Source: Borrelia anserina Es (lineage in GTDB: Bacteria; Spirochaetota; Spirochaetia; Borreliales; Borreliaceae). Taken from it: a stretch of DNA of 64,000 bases. Positions 18,174 through 27,085 of the stretch are shown in pieces. The DNA is taken from assembly GCF_001936255.1 (NCBI RefSeq), contig NZ_CP013704.1:186001-250000 (forward strand), given 5' to 3'. The notes below the pieces were generated by a model, which saw nothing but the letters and a program-made list of their open reading frames with translations, made no database searches and was not told the origin of the DNA. Made by a program: the position numbers and the translations under genes. Positions within the stretch are counted from its first letter, which is position 1, and each line of letters begins with the position of its first letter.

Positions 18174-19721
18174 ATGATTTTCAAAGAAATAAAAAAAGTA
18201 GAAAACCTAACAGAAGAAGATATAATCTTCTCAAATATCGGAAATCTAGCTAAGTTAAGTACAAGAGTAAATGAAAAGATAATTAAATTTCTCAATAAAG
18301 GCAACGTTTCACATATACATGTAATAAATAATTATAACAATATTCCACATGAAACATTAATAAACACAATTAATAAAGAGCTTCTAAATAATGAAATAAA
18401 CCTTCTAAAGGATGAACTAAAGGAAGCCTTAAAAGATATATATAAACCATTCTCAGAAAAAGATAAAATTTTTACAATCGCAGGTAGAAAAACAATAATT
18501 AACTTAAACACACTAATGGAAAAAGAACCTGATCCTATTTACTATAAGGAAATAATTGAAGGCAGTTTCAAGATCTTACCAAGACACAAAATAATATCTA
18601 TTCAAAAAATACTACTCAAAATATATGATTATTTCGATTTTCAAAAAACCATAAATTCAGATAATTTTCATAATAAAAAAAAGATCAAAAAACTGTATCT
18701 ACACTCAATCAGAAGAGATTATGAATTTTTCAGAGGACAAATAAAAACAGAAGGAGATTCCATATTGACACATGCAATTGATACTATGATCTACTTCTTA
18801 ATAACTATTGCACAATTAAATAAGGAACGAGCAGCAAAAGATGCTCCTCGTTCAACATCAAAATTTTTTATTAATAAATCAAACTATACAGAATTTACAG
18901 AATTTTTCTACGATAATGATACCATACTGCAAGCTGCACTTGGAGTGCTATTGCACCCAATCGGACTCATGCATACCACAATACTACAAAAATTAAGCGA
19001 AAAGATCAGCTTTAAAAACAAAGCAACAAAAGAAAAATATTTCTCTAAAATAGATATTTTAGAGAAAAGTATCAATATTTCTAAAAACTTATTCAGAATG
19101 AGAGAAGATATTTCTGCCATTACAAAGATGATAATAAATGGACAAAAAAATTATCTTAATATTAAAAATAGTACAGAGCTGATAACAAAAAAATTTACCC
19201 ACGAGCTTGTTAGAATTTTCTGTATAATAGATGCTTATGATGAAATGGTCAATCCTATAATCATTAAGGAACCTGTTAATCCTTTAGAAGCCATCGAATT
19301 TTTAAAGAAAAACAGTGAAAAATACTATTGGGATAAAGATAAAATAGAAAAATACTCAAAAAATAAAAGATTTGACTCAGAAATGCTAAAAAATTTTTTA
19401 AAAATACTTGCACCATTTGACTATGGAACAATATTAAACGTATGCACAAAAGATTGTAATGAGCCTTTATTTAAAGCAGTTGTTTTAGAGTACACAACAG
19501 GCATTTTACCTATTTTATCCATAATAAAACAAAATGACAAATCCTACAAAATTGGAGATATAATACTAAACCTTGATTCTAAAGAAACTATCATAAAGGG
19601 ACAAAATGGGAACATCAAGAAAAATCCAATTAAAAATACTGATAAACTTGAATTAAGACACAACATCGAAGAACTTAAAAGTGATGAATTGCAATTTTTG
19701 ACTTCTATACAAGATGAATAA
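18174..19721 (+). CDS. Degenerate HD-GYP-like domain protein
   Basis: 515 residues, no signal peptide or membrane segment. Residues about 195-420 follow the HD-GYP phosphodiesterase layout. AALGVLLHPIGLMHTTILQKL aligns with the family aALLHDIGKigvpdxiLxKp, so the metal-binding HD is HP here. RIFCIIDAYDEMVNP (347-361) aligns with RIlavaDvyDAMTs. The HHExxDGxGYP block between them is absent, replaced by a Lys/Asn-rich stretch. It is therefore probably not a cyclic-di-GMP hydrolase but could bind a nucleotide or partner. The start is ATG after AAGAGGA. By order it is near BB0206. Fold assignment is by eye. Confidence 0.7.
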   Translation: MIFKEIKKVENLTEEDIIFSNIGNLAKLSTRVNEKIIKFLNKGNVSHIHVINNYNNIPHETLINTINKELLNNEINLLKDELKEALKDIYKPFSEKDKIFTIAGRKTIINLNTLMEKEPDPIYYKEIIEGSFKILPRHKIISIQKILLKIYDYFDFQKTINSDNFHNKKKIKKLYLHSIRRDYEFFRGQIKTEGDSILTHAIDTMIYFLITIAQLNKERAAKDAPRSTSKFFINKSNYTEFTEFFYDNDTILQAALGVLLHPIGLMHTTILQKLSEKISFKNKATKEKYFSKIDILEKSINISKNLFRMREDISAITKMIINGQKNYLNIKNSTELITKKFTHELVRIFCIIDAYDEMVNPIIIKEPVNPLEAIEFLKKNSEKYYWDKDKIEKYSKNKRFDSEMLKNFLKILAPFDYGTILNVCTKDCNEPLFKAVVLEYTTGILPILSIIKQNDKSYKIGDIILNLDSKETIIKGQNGNIKKNPIKNTDKLELRHNIEELKSDELQFLTSIQDE

Positions 19722-19723
19722 TC

Positions 19724-20269
19724 TTATAAATAGGAAACAACTTTAAAAAAATCAAGCCTTGAACCTCCATATTTTCTACAATCGTACTTAGAAAGTCTCA
19801 AGATATTGCTGTCCAAATTTTCCCTTGAAGGATAATGAATAATAATTTTTGCATCTTTATCTAAGCTTTTATTTTCTGAGATTATTCTAAGTAAATTCTC
19901 TTTAAAAGAATAGCCAAAAGGAGGATCAAGATAAATAAGATTATAAAAAAGATTACTATTTTTAAGAAACAATTCAGCCTTCTTGAAAAAAAACTTGTAA
20001 GGTTCACTCACAGCCTCAAAATTCTTAATCAAAACATTCTTAGAAGATCTATTATAATCAACAAGATGAGCAAGACTAGCGCCCCTACTTAGAGCCTCAA
20101 GAGACATTATTCCTGTACCTGCAAAGACATCAAGAAAATTTGATCTTAAAACTTGATCAAAAAGAATAGAAAAAAATGCCTCCCTAACAATAGCCATCAC
20201 AGGACGCACGCCACCTGTTTTAGGAAAAGCAACCCTCCATCCCTTATACTTACCTGCACTCACATGCAT
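19724..20269 (-). CDS. rsmD: 16S rRNA (guanine966-N2)-methyltransferase
   Basis: RsmD methylates G966 of 16S rRNA in the assembling 30S subunit. From the ATG at MHVSAGKYKGWRVAFP the protein has 181 residues, the family size; an upstream in-frame start adds 17 residues without homology. Motifs: RPVMAIVREAFFSIL, the SAM-binding LDVFAGTGIMSLEALSRGA, and the catalytic YLDPPFGYSF. It converges on the HD-GYP-like gene with 2 bp between the stops and is divergent from galU. Confidence 0.9.
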   Translation of the reverse strand: MHVSAGKYKGWRVAFPKTGGVRPVMAIVREAFFSILFDQVLRSNFLDVFAGTGIMSLEALSRGASLAHLVDYNRSSKNVLIKNFEAVSEPYKFFFKKAELFLKNSNLFYNLIYLDPPFGYSFKENLLRIISENKSLDKDAKIIIHYPSRENLDSNILRLSKYDCRKYGGSRLDFFKVVSYL

Positions 20270-20355
20270 AAGAGCAAATTTTAAATCATTTTTAAAAAAT
20301 ATTAAATATTTACAATCCAAATTTTTGATATAATGTTACTTAAGAGAGACGTAAC

Positions 20356-21186
20356 ATGAAAGGTATTATCTTAGCAGCAGGATATGGAACAAGGTTCCTA
20401 CCTATAACAAAAACCATTCCAAAGGAAATGCTACCTATCTTAAATAAACCATCTATTGATTACATTATTGAAGAATTCACTAGCTCTGGAATCAAAGAAA
20501 CACTAATAATAACCTCAAGGAGAAAGGAAGTTTTAGATAATTATTTTGATAAAGACATTGAACTTGAAACTGCATTTAACAAAGAATGCAAACAAGATTT
20601 GCTAGATAAAATTAAGCTTAAAGATATCAAGATTAGTTTTATAAGGCAAACTGAAATGATGGGAACCGGTCATGCTTTACTATATGCAAAACCTTGGATA
20701 GGAACTGAAAGCGTAATAGTTGCATACCCTGATGATTTACACGTTGGATCTCCACCCTTAACATCACAATTAATAGAACTGCATAAAAAAACTGGAAAAA
20801 ACATATTATCTGTAATTACAAATCCTAAAAACATCAATAGATATGGAGTAATAGCATTAAATAAAGATAATATTCATGTAAAAGATATTATAGAAAAACC
20901 AGAAGTGGGAAAAGAACCAAGCAATAAAGCATCTGTTGGAAGATTTTTATACACGAATGAATTTTTCAAATTTTTAGAAGAAGGGTTTAAATTCCATCAA
21001 AAAGGAGAATATCACCATATTTATGCTTTAAAAAAACTAATGTCTGAAAACAAAGTATTATACAAAGAAATAGAAGGCGAAAGACTTGACATAGGTGATG
21101 TTGAAAGTTATTTAGAAACAATAATCAAAATTGCAAAACGTGATGACAAATTACTACAAATAATCAAAGACTCACTAAGGAAATAA
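20356..21186 (+). CDS. galU: UTP--glucose-1-phosphate uridylyltransferase
   Basis: Makes UDP-glucose from UTP and glucose-1-phosphate. 276 residues with the nucleotidyltransferase signature KGIILAAGYGTRFLPITKTIPKEMLP at the N-terminus, GTGHALLYAKPWIG, and VAYPDDLHVG for nucleotide and metal binding. UDP-glucose is needed for Borrelia glycolipids. A TATAAT box lies at 20329-20334, and AAGAGAGA precedes the ATG. The next gene begins directly after its stop. Corresponds to BB0207. Confidence 0.94.
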   Translation: MKGIILAAGYGTRFLPITKTIPKEMLPILNKPSIDYIIEEFTSSGIKETLIITSRRKEVLDNYFDKDIELETAFNKECKQDLLDKIKLKDIKISFIRQTEMMGTGHALLYAKPWIGTESVIVAYPDDLHVGSPPLTSQLIELHKKTGKNILSVITNPKNINRYGVIALNKDNIHVKDIIEKPEVGKEPSNKASVGRFLYTNEFFKFLEEGFKFHQKGEYHHIYALKKLMSENKVLYKEIEGERLDIGDVESYLETIIKIAKRDDKLLQIIKDSLRK

Positions 21187-22872
21187 ATGAGAATAGTAAC
21201 AAAATATCAAGAATATTACAATACTCTTAGCAGATTAAAAAAATATATACATATGAACATAGAAGAAAAAATCTTAAGATATAGCATCTTATCAAAACTT
21301 TACAAACTCAATGAAAAAGAAATTAAAAATCTTATCAAAATAAGTCAAGATTATGAACTTAAAAAAAATAAAATAAATGTCACACTTGAAGAATACTATT
21401 ACGAAGAAACACAAGATAAAAAGATCAAAGAATGGATACTAGAAATAATTAGAGAAAAAAATTTATTACAAATAAAAAAAGAAACAAATCTTATTAGTAA
21501 GAGACATGAAATAACATACAAATTAAACGCCACCAATTTCCTAAAAATTATTGAAATACAAAATAATAGTAAATACACACAAGAAAAAAAAGAACTATAC
21601 AAACAATTAATACTAAACTTCTCTAGTAACTTAAAAACAGAAAATCTAGAACCAACAATAGATATACTAATAGCTGTAAAATATCAAAACAAAGAAAAAA
21701 TTAAATATATACTAAGAAATAACCAATCATTTCAAAGATTATTCAAATCAAGCTTAAGCAAAAAACAAAGTAGAGTAATCAAACTAAAAAAATTACTCAT
21801 TCTAACCTACTGGCCAGTAGGGTGTTTGTCAAAATCACTTTTCAATAAAATTTTAACCAAAAATTACAGATACATAATAGACGAAGTTTTAACCTTAAAG
21901 TACGATGAGATTCTAAAATATTTAAAAACAATCAAAACTTTAAGTCTTAATGAAATTTTTTACAAAGGATCAAATAAAAATTCTAATTTTAACTACTTTT
22001 TGAGCAAATTCACAAGATATACCCCAAAAGATTTTCAAAACACTTTAAAAACTTATTTATTTTCACTTGAAAAAACTGCAATAAAACAATATTTAGGATG
22101 GTTTTTTAAAGACAAAGTCCCAAATGAATGGGAAGATTTCATCTTTGCAATTGAATATATCGAAACACATAAACTACTAAATCTAAATGCAAATATAAGA
22201 GATATCATCACAGCAAAATTTAAAGCAGAAGAATTTTTTGCATCTTTCGAAAAAATGAACTTCAATCCATATGAAAGTTCAAAAATATTTCAAAACAAAT
22301 ACATAAAAAGAATATTGCTAAAAAACATAATAAATTACATAAAAGAAAATATAAACAAAATAGATACATATGGATGGATTGCATTTTACATTTATTCAGA
22401 TAAAGATGATAAGGCAAAATACTCAAAAGACATAAAAAACTTTTTTAAGAGCAAAAATTTTGAAATTCAAAACCAAATATTTATATACTTCCTTTCTTTC
22501 TATCCAAATATTGATAAAAAACATTTTGAATTCATATCAGAAATAATGCTACATCTTGATGAAGATAAACTTACAATACCTAAAGAAATAATAAAAATGC
22601 AAAAAACAAGTTCCTATGGATTAAATTATTGCAAATCATATATTTTTATCAAATCATTAATTTTAAGAACAAGGGTATTTAAAAAATTACATAAAAATAT
22701 TAAACCAGAACTACTATTTAAACTAGAAAAAATTAAAAACGAAACATTACTACCTGCAATATGTTATATTACTTATTACTCCAAACCAGATGCATTTAAA
22801 GAGGAACTAACAATATCATCAGAACAAAAAGAAGAAATAATGAAATTCATCTCATTTTTAATTAAAGAATAA
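21187..22872 (+). CDS. Conserved Borrelia protein of unknown function
   Basis: 561 residues, very rich in Lys, Ile, Asn and Tyr, with no signal peptide, membrane span or recognised motif. Long amphipathic helices dominate, and the local pattern resembles irregular helical repeats, but no repeat consensus could be written. It starts directly after the galU stop, so it is probably co-transcribed and may be translated by coupling. Corresponds by order to BB0208. No function is proposed. Confidence 0.75.
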   Translation: MRIVTKYQEYYNTLSRLKKYIHMNIEEKILRYSILSKLYKLNEKEIKNLIKISQDYELKKNKINVTLEEYYYEETQDKKIKEWILEIIREKNLLQIKKETNLISKRHEITYKLNATNFLKIIEIQNNSKYTQEKKELYKQLILNFSSNLKTENLEPTIDILIAVKYQNKEKIKYILRNNQSFQRLFKSSLSKKQSRVIKLKKLLILTYWPVGCLSKSLFNKILTKNYRYIIDEVLTLKYDEILKYLKTIKTLSLNEIFYKGSNKNSNFNYFLSKFTRYTPKDFQNTLKTYLFSLEKTAIKQYLGWFFKDKVPNEWEDFIFAIEYIETHKLLNLNANIRDIITAKFKAEEFFASFEKMNFNPYESSKIFQNKYIKRILLKNIINYIKENINKIDTYGWIAFYIYSDKDDKAKYSKDIKNFFKSKNFEIQNQIFIYFLSFYPNIDKKHFEFISEIMLHLDEDKLTIPKEIIKMQKTSSYGLNYCKSYIFIKSLILRTRVFKKLHKNIKPELLFKLEKIKNETLLPAICYITYYSKPDAFKEELTISSEQKEEIMKFISFLIKE

Positions 22873-22948
22873 AACAAATTCGATTGCGAGATACTATGAA
22901 ATATGGAAATATTTACTTGAAAGTAATAAAATGGTATTTATAAAGTAT

Positions 22949-23509
22949 ATGAAAAAACGTTTATTACTGCTTAGAAATTTAATCATCTTACTTATCTTAA
23001 TACTGAATTACAATTTGGCATACTCTCAAAGACTAATTAAGATTGGACAAGAAGAGATAAAAAATAAAAACTATCCACAAGCAATAAAAATCCTCAGCGA
23101 GGCCATTCAGAAATATCCAAAAGTACAAAACGGATACTACTTGTTAGCAATAGCTTACAGAGAAAATAATCAATTAACAGAAGCAGAAGGAGCTCTTCTC
23201 GACGGAATTGCAATAGGAGGAGAAATTGATTACAAGTTATATTTTGAACTAGGCAACATAATGTTTAAACGAGGCAAAGGTTACTATAATTTAGCAATCA
23301 AATATTATTCCAACTCAGTTAAAAACATGCCCAATTATGACAAAGCACTTCTTAATAGAGCAAATTCCTATGTCGAACAAGGAAAAATTAATTTTAAGGA
23401 AAAAGATTACAAAAATGCATGGGACTCATACACCATGGCAATCCATGATTATTCGCAATTTATTACACTAAGATATGACAGCGAAAAAAAAATGATATTC
23501 TCTACATGA
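22949..23509 (+). CDS. Exported TPR protein, probably frameshifted 5' part
   Basis: A signal peptide (MKKRLLLLRNLIILLILILN, cleavage near AYSQ) is followed by about three TPR-like units: KIGQEEIKNKNYPQAIKILS, LAIAYRENNQLTEAEGALLDG and ALLNRANSYVEQGK. An ATG six codons upstream is also possible. The frame ends at a TGA just after a run of nine A's (23484-23492). With one more A the frame would read on as SEKKNDILYMINLLRNKKAA into the next reading frame, whose first residues continue the TPR pattern. Either this is one gene split by a frameshift, or two genes coupled by the overlapping ATGA. Confidence 0.7.
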   Translation: MKKRLLLLRNLIILLILILNYNLAYSQRLIKIGQEEIKNKNYPQAIKILSEAIQKYPKVQNGYYLLAIAYRENNQLTEAEGALLDGIAIGGEIDYKLYFELGNIMFKRGKGYYNLAIKYYSNSVKNMPNYDKALLNRANSYVEQGKINFKEKDYKNAWDSYTMAIHDYSQFITLRYDSEKKMIFST

Positions 23510-24744
23510 TCAATCTTTTAAGAAATAAAAAAGCTGCTCTTGAAGAACTTGACAAAAGTCTCAAGAACAGAAATGAATATATTGCCGAAAAACAGCAACA
23601 AGATCAAATGAATAAACAAGATCAAATGAATAAACAAGATCAAATGAATAAACAAGATCAAATGAATAAACAAGATCAAATGAATAAACAAGATCAAATG
23701 AATAAACAAGATCAAATGAATAAACAAGATCAAATGAATAAACAAAATCAAATGAATAAACAAGATCAAATGAATAAACAAGATCAAATGAATAAACAAG
23801 ATCAAATGAATAAACAAGATCAAATGAATAAACAAAATCAAATGAATAAACAAGATCAAATGAATAAACAAGATCAAATGAATAAACAAGATCAAATGAA
23901 TAAACAAGATCAAATGAATAAACAAGATCAAATGAATAAACAAGATCAAATGAATAAACAAGATCAAATGAATAAACAAGATCAAATGAATAAACAAGAT
24001 CAAATGAATAAACAAAATCAAATGAATAAACAAGATCAAATGAATAAACAAGATCAAATAAATAAACAAGATCAAATGAATAAACAAGATCAAATGAATA
24101 AACAAGATCAAATGAATAAACAAGATCAAATGAATAAACAAGATCAAATGAATAAACAAGATCAAATGAATAAACAAGATCAAATGAATAAACAAGATCA
24201 AATGAATAAACAAGATCAAATGAATAAACAAGATCAAATGAATAAACAAGATCAAATGAATAAACAAGATCAAATGAATAAACAAAATCAAATGAATAAA
24301 CAAGATCAAATGAATAAACAAGATCAAATGAATAAACAAGATCAAATGAATAAACAAAATCAAATGAATAAACAAGATCAAATGAATAAACAAGATCAAA
24401 TGAATAAACAAGATCAAATGAATAAACAAGATCAAATGAATAAACAAGATCAAATGAATAAACAAGATCAAATGAATAAACAAAATCAAATGAATAAACA
24501 AGATCAAATGAATAAACAAGATCAAATGAATAAACAAAATCAAATGAATAAACAAAATCAAATGAATAAACAAGATCAAATGAATAAACAAGATCAAATG
24601 AATAAACAAGATCAAATGAATAAACAAGATCAAGAAAACAAAAAAAAGATGATTAAAGAAAAATTCGAAGACAATTTAAAAACGGATTTTTTAATTGAAT
24701 TAGACAAAATTAATTGGCAAGAGGAGTTAAACATAGATGAATAA
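23506..24744 (+). CDS. Hexapeptide-repeat (QDQMNK) protein or domain
   Basis: 412 residues: a 31-residue lead (INLLRNKKAALEELDKSL looks like the end of a TPR), then 57 copies of a six-residue unit, mostly QDQMNK, eight QNQMNK and one QDQINK, then a degenerate QDQENK and a charged tail ending in [10 protein letters not shown]. The repeats make a low-complexity, highly hydrophilic segment, probably an extended helix or coiled coil. No signal peptide of its own, so export would require fusion to the preceding frame. Stop and start overlap with lmp1 (8 bp). In B. burgdorferi, repeats of another kind sit inside Lmp1 itself; this arrangement differs. Confidence 0.75.
   Translation: MINLLRNKKAALEELDKSLKNRNEYIAEKQQQDQMNKQDQMNKQDQMNKQDQMNKQDQMNKQDQMNKQDQMNKQDQMNKQNQMNKQDQMNKQDQMNKQDQMNKQDQMNKQNQMNKQDQMNKQDQMNKQDQMNKQDQMNKQDQMNKQDQMNKQDQMNKQDQMNKQDQMNKQNQMNKQDQMNKQDQINKQDQMNKQDQMNKQDQMNKQDQMNKQDQMNKQDQMNKQDQMNKQDQMNKQDQMNKQDQMNKQDQMNKQDQMNKQNQMNKQDQMNKQDQMNKQDQMNKQNQMNKQDQMNKQDQMNKQDQMNKQDQMNKQDQMNKQDQMNKQNQMNKQDQMNKQDQMNKQNQMNKQNQMNKQDQMNKQDQMNKQDQMNKQDQENKKKMIKEKFEDNLKTDFLIELDKINWQEELNIDE
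23599..24642. repeat. 18-bp in-frame tandem array, 57 copies plus one degenerate
   Basis: The unit CAAGATCAAATGAATAAA is repeated head to tail 57 times without a gap, followed by one decayed copy. Only two variable sites were seen: GAT to AAT in eight units and ATG to ATA in one. All other units are identical at DNA level, including silent positions, which points to recent expansion or continuing homogenisation. Most units contain GATC. No spacers are present, so this is not a CRISPR array. Confidence 0.97.
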
Positions 24745-27085
24745 GAGAAAAAATTTATCCATACTAGTAATTTTAATAGTATTACTTACTGCCTCATTTG
24801 GAGGCTTTGGTTACTACATATATAAAGAACGACTAAACAAAAATAACCAAGAAATAATGCTAAATGAAGTAAAAAATAGTGTTATGGACAGAAACTATAA
24901 AAAAGCACATTCAATAACAAAAATTCTAAAAGAAAAATATCCACAAAATACAGACATTGCAATGCTTGAAAATACTCTCTCAGAACTTGCGAATAACAGT
25001 CCTTTTGAATCAAAAGATTTACAAAGAGATACTGCTAATCAGATACTAGATAAAATACAAGGAAAAGAACAATCAATACCTATTAACAATGAAAATTCTG
25101 AAATTGCTTTTAATAATAAATATATCAAAGACACTATAAAGATAGAAAATTATGCTGATAGGAAAAAAGATAATGGAATTGAAAAAGAAGACATTCTAGA
25201 CTTCAATCAAACTACAGTGCCTGAAAACCTAAGCAATAAAATAAGTAAAATAGTAAAACAGCAAGAAGCAAACTCAAACAGCAATGAATCTACTACTAAT
25301 AGAAATTTATTTAACTTAAAAAAACTAAAAGAGAACCTCAACAAAGAATTAAATCAAGCAAAGATTAACACCAATCAATTAAACACTCCAAAACAAGTCA
25401 TAAATACACAAAAACAAAATGAGGCCAAACCTATAAAAAAGAATACAGATGACTTTAGAGAAAATAAAACAAAACAAATTAACGAAATCTCTATTATTAA
25501 AAAACCAAAGACTAAAATAGAGAGTACAAACATAAAAAATACTCCTCAAAATCAAATAACTGAAACAATAAGGAGCCCTTACAACTATGCAACAAAAAAA
25601 ACACTCTATGAAATATTAGATAACATTAATACTGGCAATCTTTCTCTCGCCAAAGAAAGACTCAACAAGCTCATTAAAAAGGGCTTGGATGCTAAATTCA
25701 ATAAGGTCATTGACCTCATTGACAAACTAAAAAACCAAGAAGCATCTAATCTATTAATTAAGTTAATAAAACAAGATATCGAGCCAAATTCAGCTAGCAC
25801 AGAAAAAGCTCCTTTCAAAAAGGGGCTTTTAAAACAAGAACACCCTAAAAAAACAACTTCTCCTACTAAAGATCATTCAATAGACAATCAAGCCAAAGTA
25901 GAAGAAGCTAAAACATATGTAAACCAATCTAGACAAACATTCACAGATTTAAACTCCCTTAAAATGATAGCATCAGCAAATGAGGAAAATAAAGACTTTA
26001 AAAAAGCTGAAGAAATTTACGAAAAAATTGCAAGTATTACAAACAATGAAGAAGATCACTACAAAGTTGGCATAATGAAATTTAAACTTAAAAAATATGA
26101 AGAATCAATAAAAGCATTTGATAAAACAATATTACTAAATCCAAAGCACAAAAAAGCATATACAAACATAGGAACAAACTTAATATTATTAAACAAACCA
26201 AAACAAGCAATTGAAGCTTTCAAAAAGGCAATTGCAATCGACCACAATTACGATACTGCCTACTACAAAAAAGGAATAGCAGAAGAACAAAGCAATGACA
26301 AACAAAATTCTTTTTTAAGTTTTAAAAAAGCTTATGAAATTACAAAAAATCCTCACTACGCTTCAAAAGCAGGAATCATAGCAAACCATCTTGGAGATTT
26401 TAAAAACGGTGAAAAATACCTAGACAAGGCAATCGCATCGATAAAAGAGAAAAACGATATTATATTTTACAATCTAGCAATGGCAAAATTTGAAAATGAT
26501 AATCTTAATGAATCATTAAAAATCATCAATAAAGCCCTTAATATAAATCCAGAAAAACCCGAATACTTATATTTAAAAGCCTCTATTTATTTGACTAAAG
26601 AAAATTATAATGAAGCAATACCGCTCTACAATGCTGTGATCTTAAAAAACCCCGACAACATTACAGCTCACATCAATTTAGCAAGAGCATATGAAAAGTT
26701 AGGTAATGAACTAAAAGCAATTGAGGTTCTTGAAAAAATCAAAAATAAAAATCATTTAACAGCATTAAACAACCTTGGCATACTTTATAAAAACAAAGGA
26801 AACTATAAAAAAGCAATAGAAATTTTCCAACAAGCAGAAGCCAACTCAAGTCTTGAAGCAAAATATAATCTTGCAACTACCCTGCTTGCCATTAAAGATA
26901 ATAAAAGAGCCATGGAAAAGTTAAAAGAATATATCAAAGTCAATCCAAATAACCCAGAAGCTCTACATGCATTAGGCATAATAGAATATAATGAGAATGG
27001 AAATGATAAAATACTTAAAGAAGTTATTACCAAATTTCCTAATTATAAAAAAAATAAAACAATAATAAAAATACTAGGTAAATGA
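24737..27085 (+). CDS. lmp1: Surface-located membrane protein 1 homologue (TPR)
   Basis: 782 residues. An N-terminal membrane anchor (about 6-28) is followed by a long Asn/Lys-rich low-complexity region (to about 280), a helical segment (about 290-350), and a C-terminal half of about ten TPR units (395-775), e.g. [40 protein letters not shown] and [14 protein letters not shown]. By position and architecture it is the BB0210 Lmp1 homologue, which in B. burgdorferi is surface exposed and aids survival in the host. Its start overlaps the repeat ORF by 8 bp and its stop overlaps mutL (ATGA). Confidence 0.85.
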   Translation: MNKRKNLSILVILIVLLTASFGGFGYYIYKERLNKNNQEIMLNEVKNSVMDRNYKKAHSITKILKEKYPQNTDIAMLENTLSELANNSPFESKDLQRDTANQILDKIQGKEQSIPINNENSEIAFNNKYIKDTIKIENYADRKKDNGIEKEDILDFNQTTVPENLSNKISKIVKQQEANSNSNESTTNRNLFNLKKLKENLNKELNQAKINTNQLNTPKQVINTQKQNEAKPIKKNTDDFRENKTKQINEISIIKKPKTKIESTNIKNTPQNQITETIRSPYNYATKKTLYEILDNINTGNLSLAKERLNKLIKKGLDAKFNKVIDLIDKLKNQEASNLLIKLIKQDIEPNSASTEKAPFKKGLLKQEHPKKTTSPTKDHSIDNQAKVEEAKTYVNQSRQTFTDLNSLKMIASANEENKDFKKAEEIYEKIASITNNEEDHYKVGIMKFKLKKYEESIKAFDKTILLNPKHKKAYTNIGTNLILLNKPKQAIEAFKKAIAIDHNYDTAYYKKGIAEEQSNDKQNSFLSFKKAYEITKNPHYASKAGIIANHLGDFKNGEKYLDKAIASIKEKNDIIFYNLAMAKFENDNLNESLKIINKALNINPEKPEYLYLKASIYLTKENYNEAIPLYNAVILKNPDNITAHINLARAYEKLGNELKAIEVLEKIKNKNHLTALNNLGILYKNKGNYKKAIEIFQQAEANSSLEAKYNLATTLLAIKDNKRAMEKLKEYIKVNPNNPEALHALGIIEYNENGNDKILKEVITKFPNYKKNKTIIKILGK

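Noticed and set aside
23518-24633. A 371-codon minus-strand frame coding ILFIHL repeats
   Set aside because: It is the reverse reading of the QDQMNK array. Because the 18-bp unit has no stop in that frame, the frame stays open automatically; there is no ribosome site or non-repeat coding context.
23599-24642. CRISPR array
   Set aside because: Units are contiguous with no spacers, and the array is in frame inside a gene.
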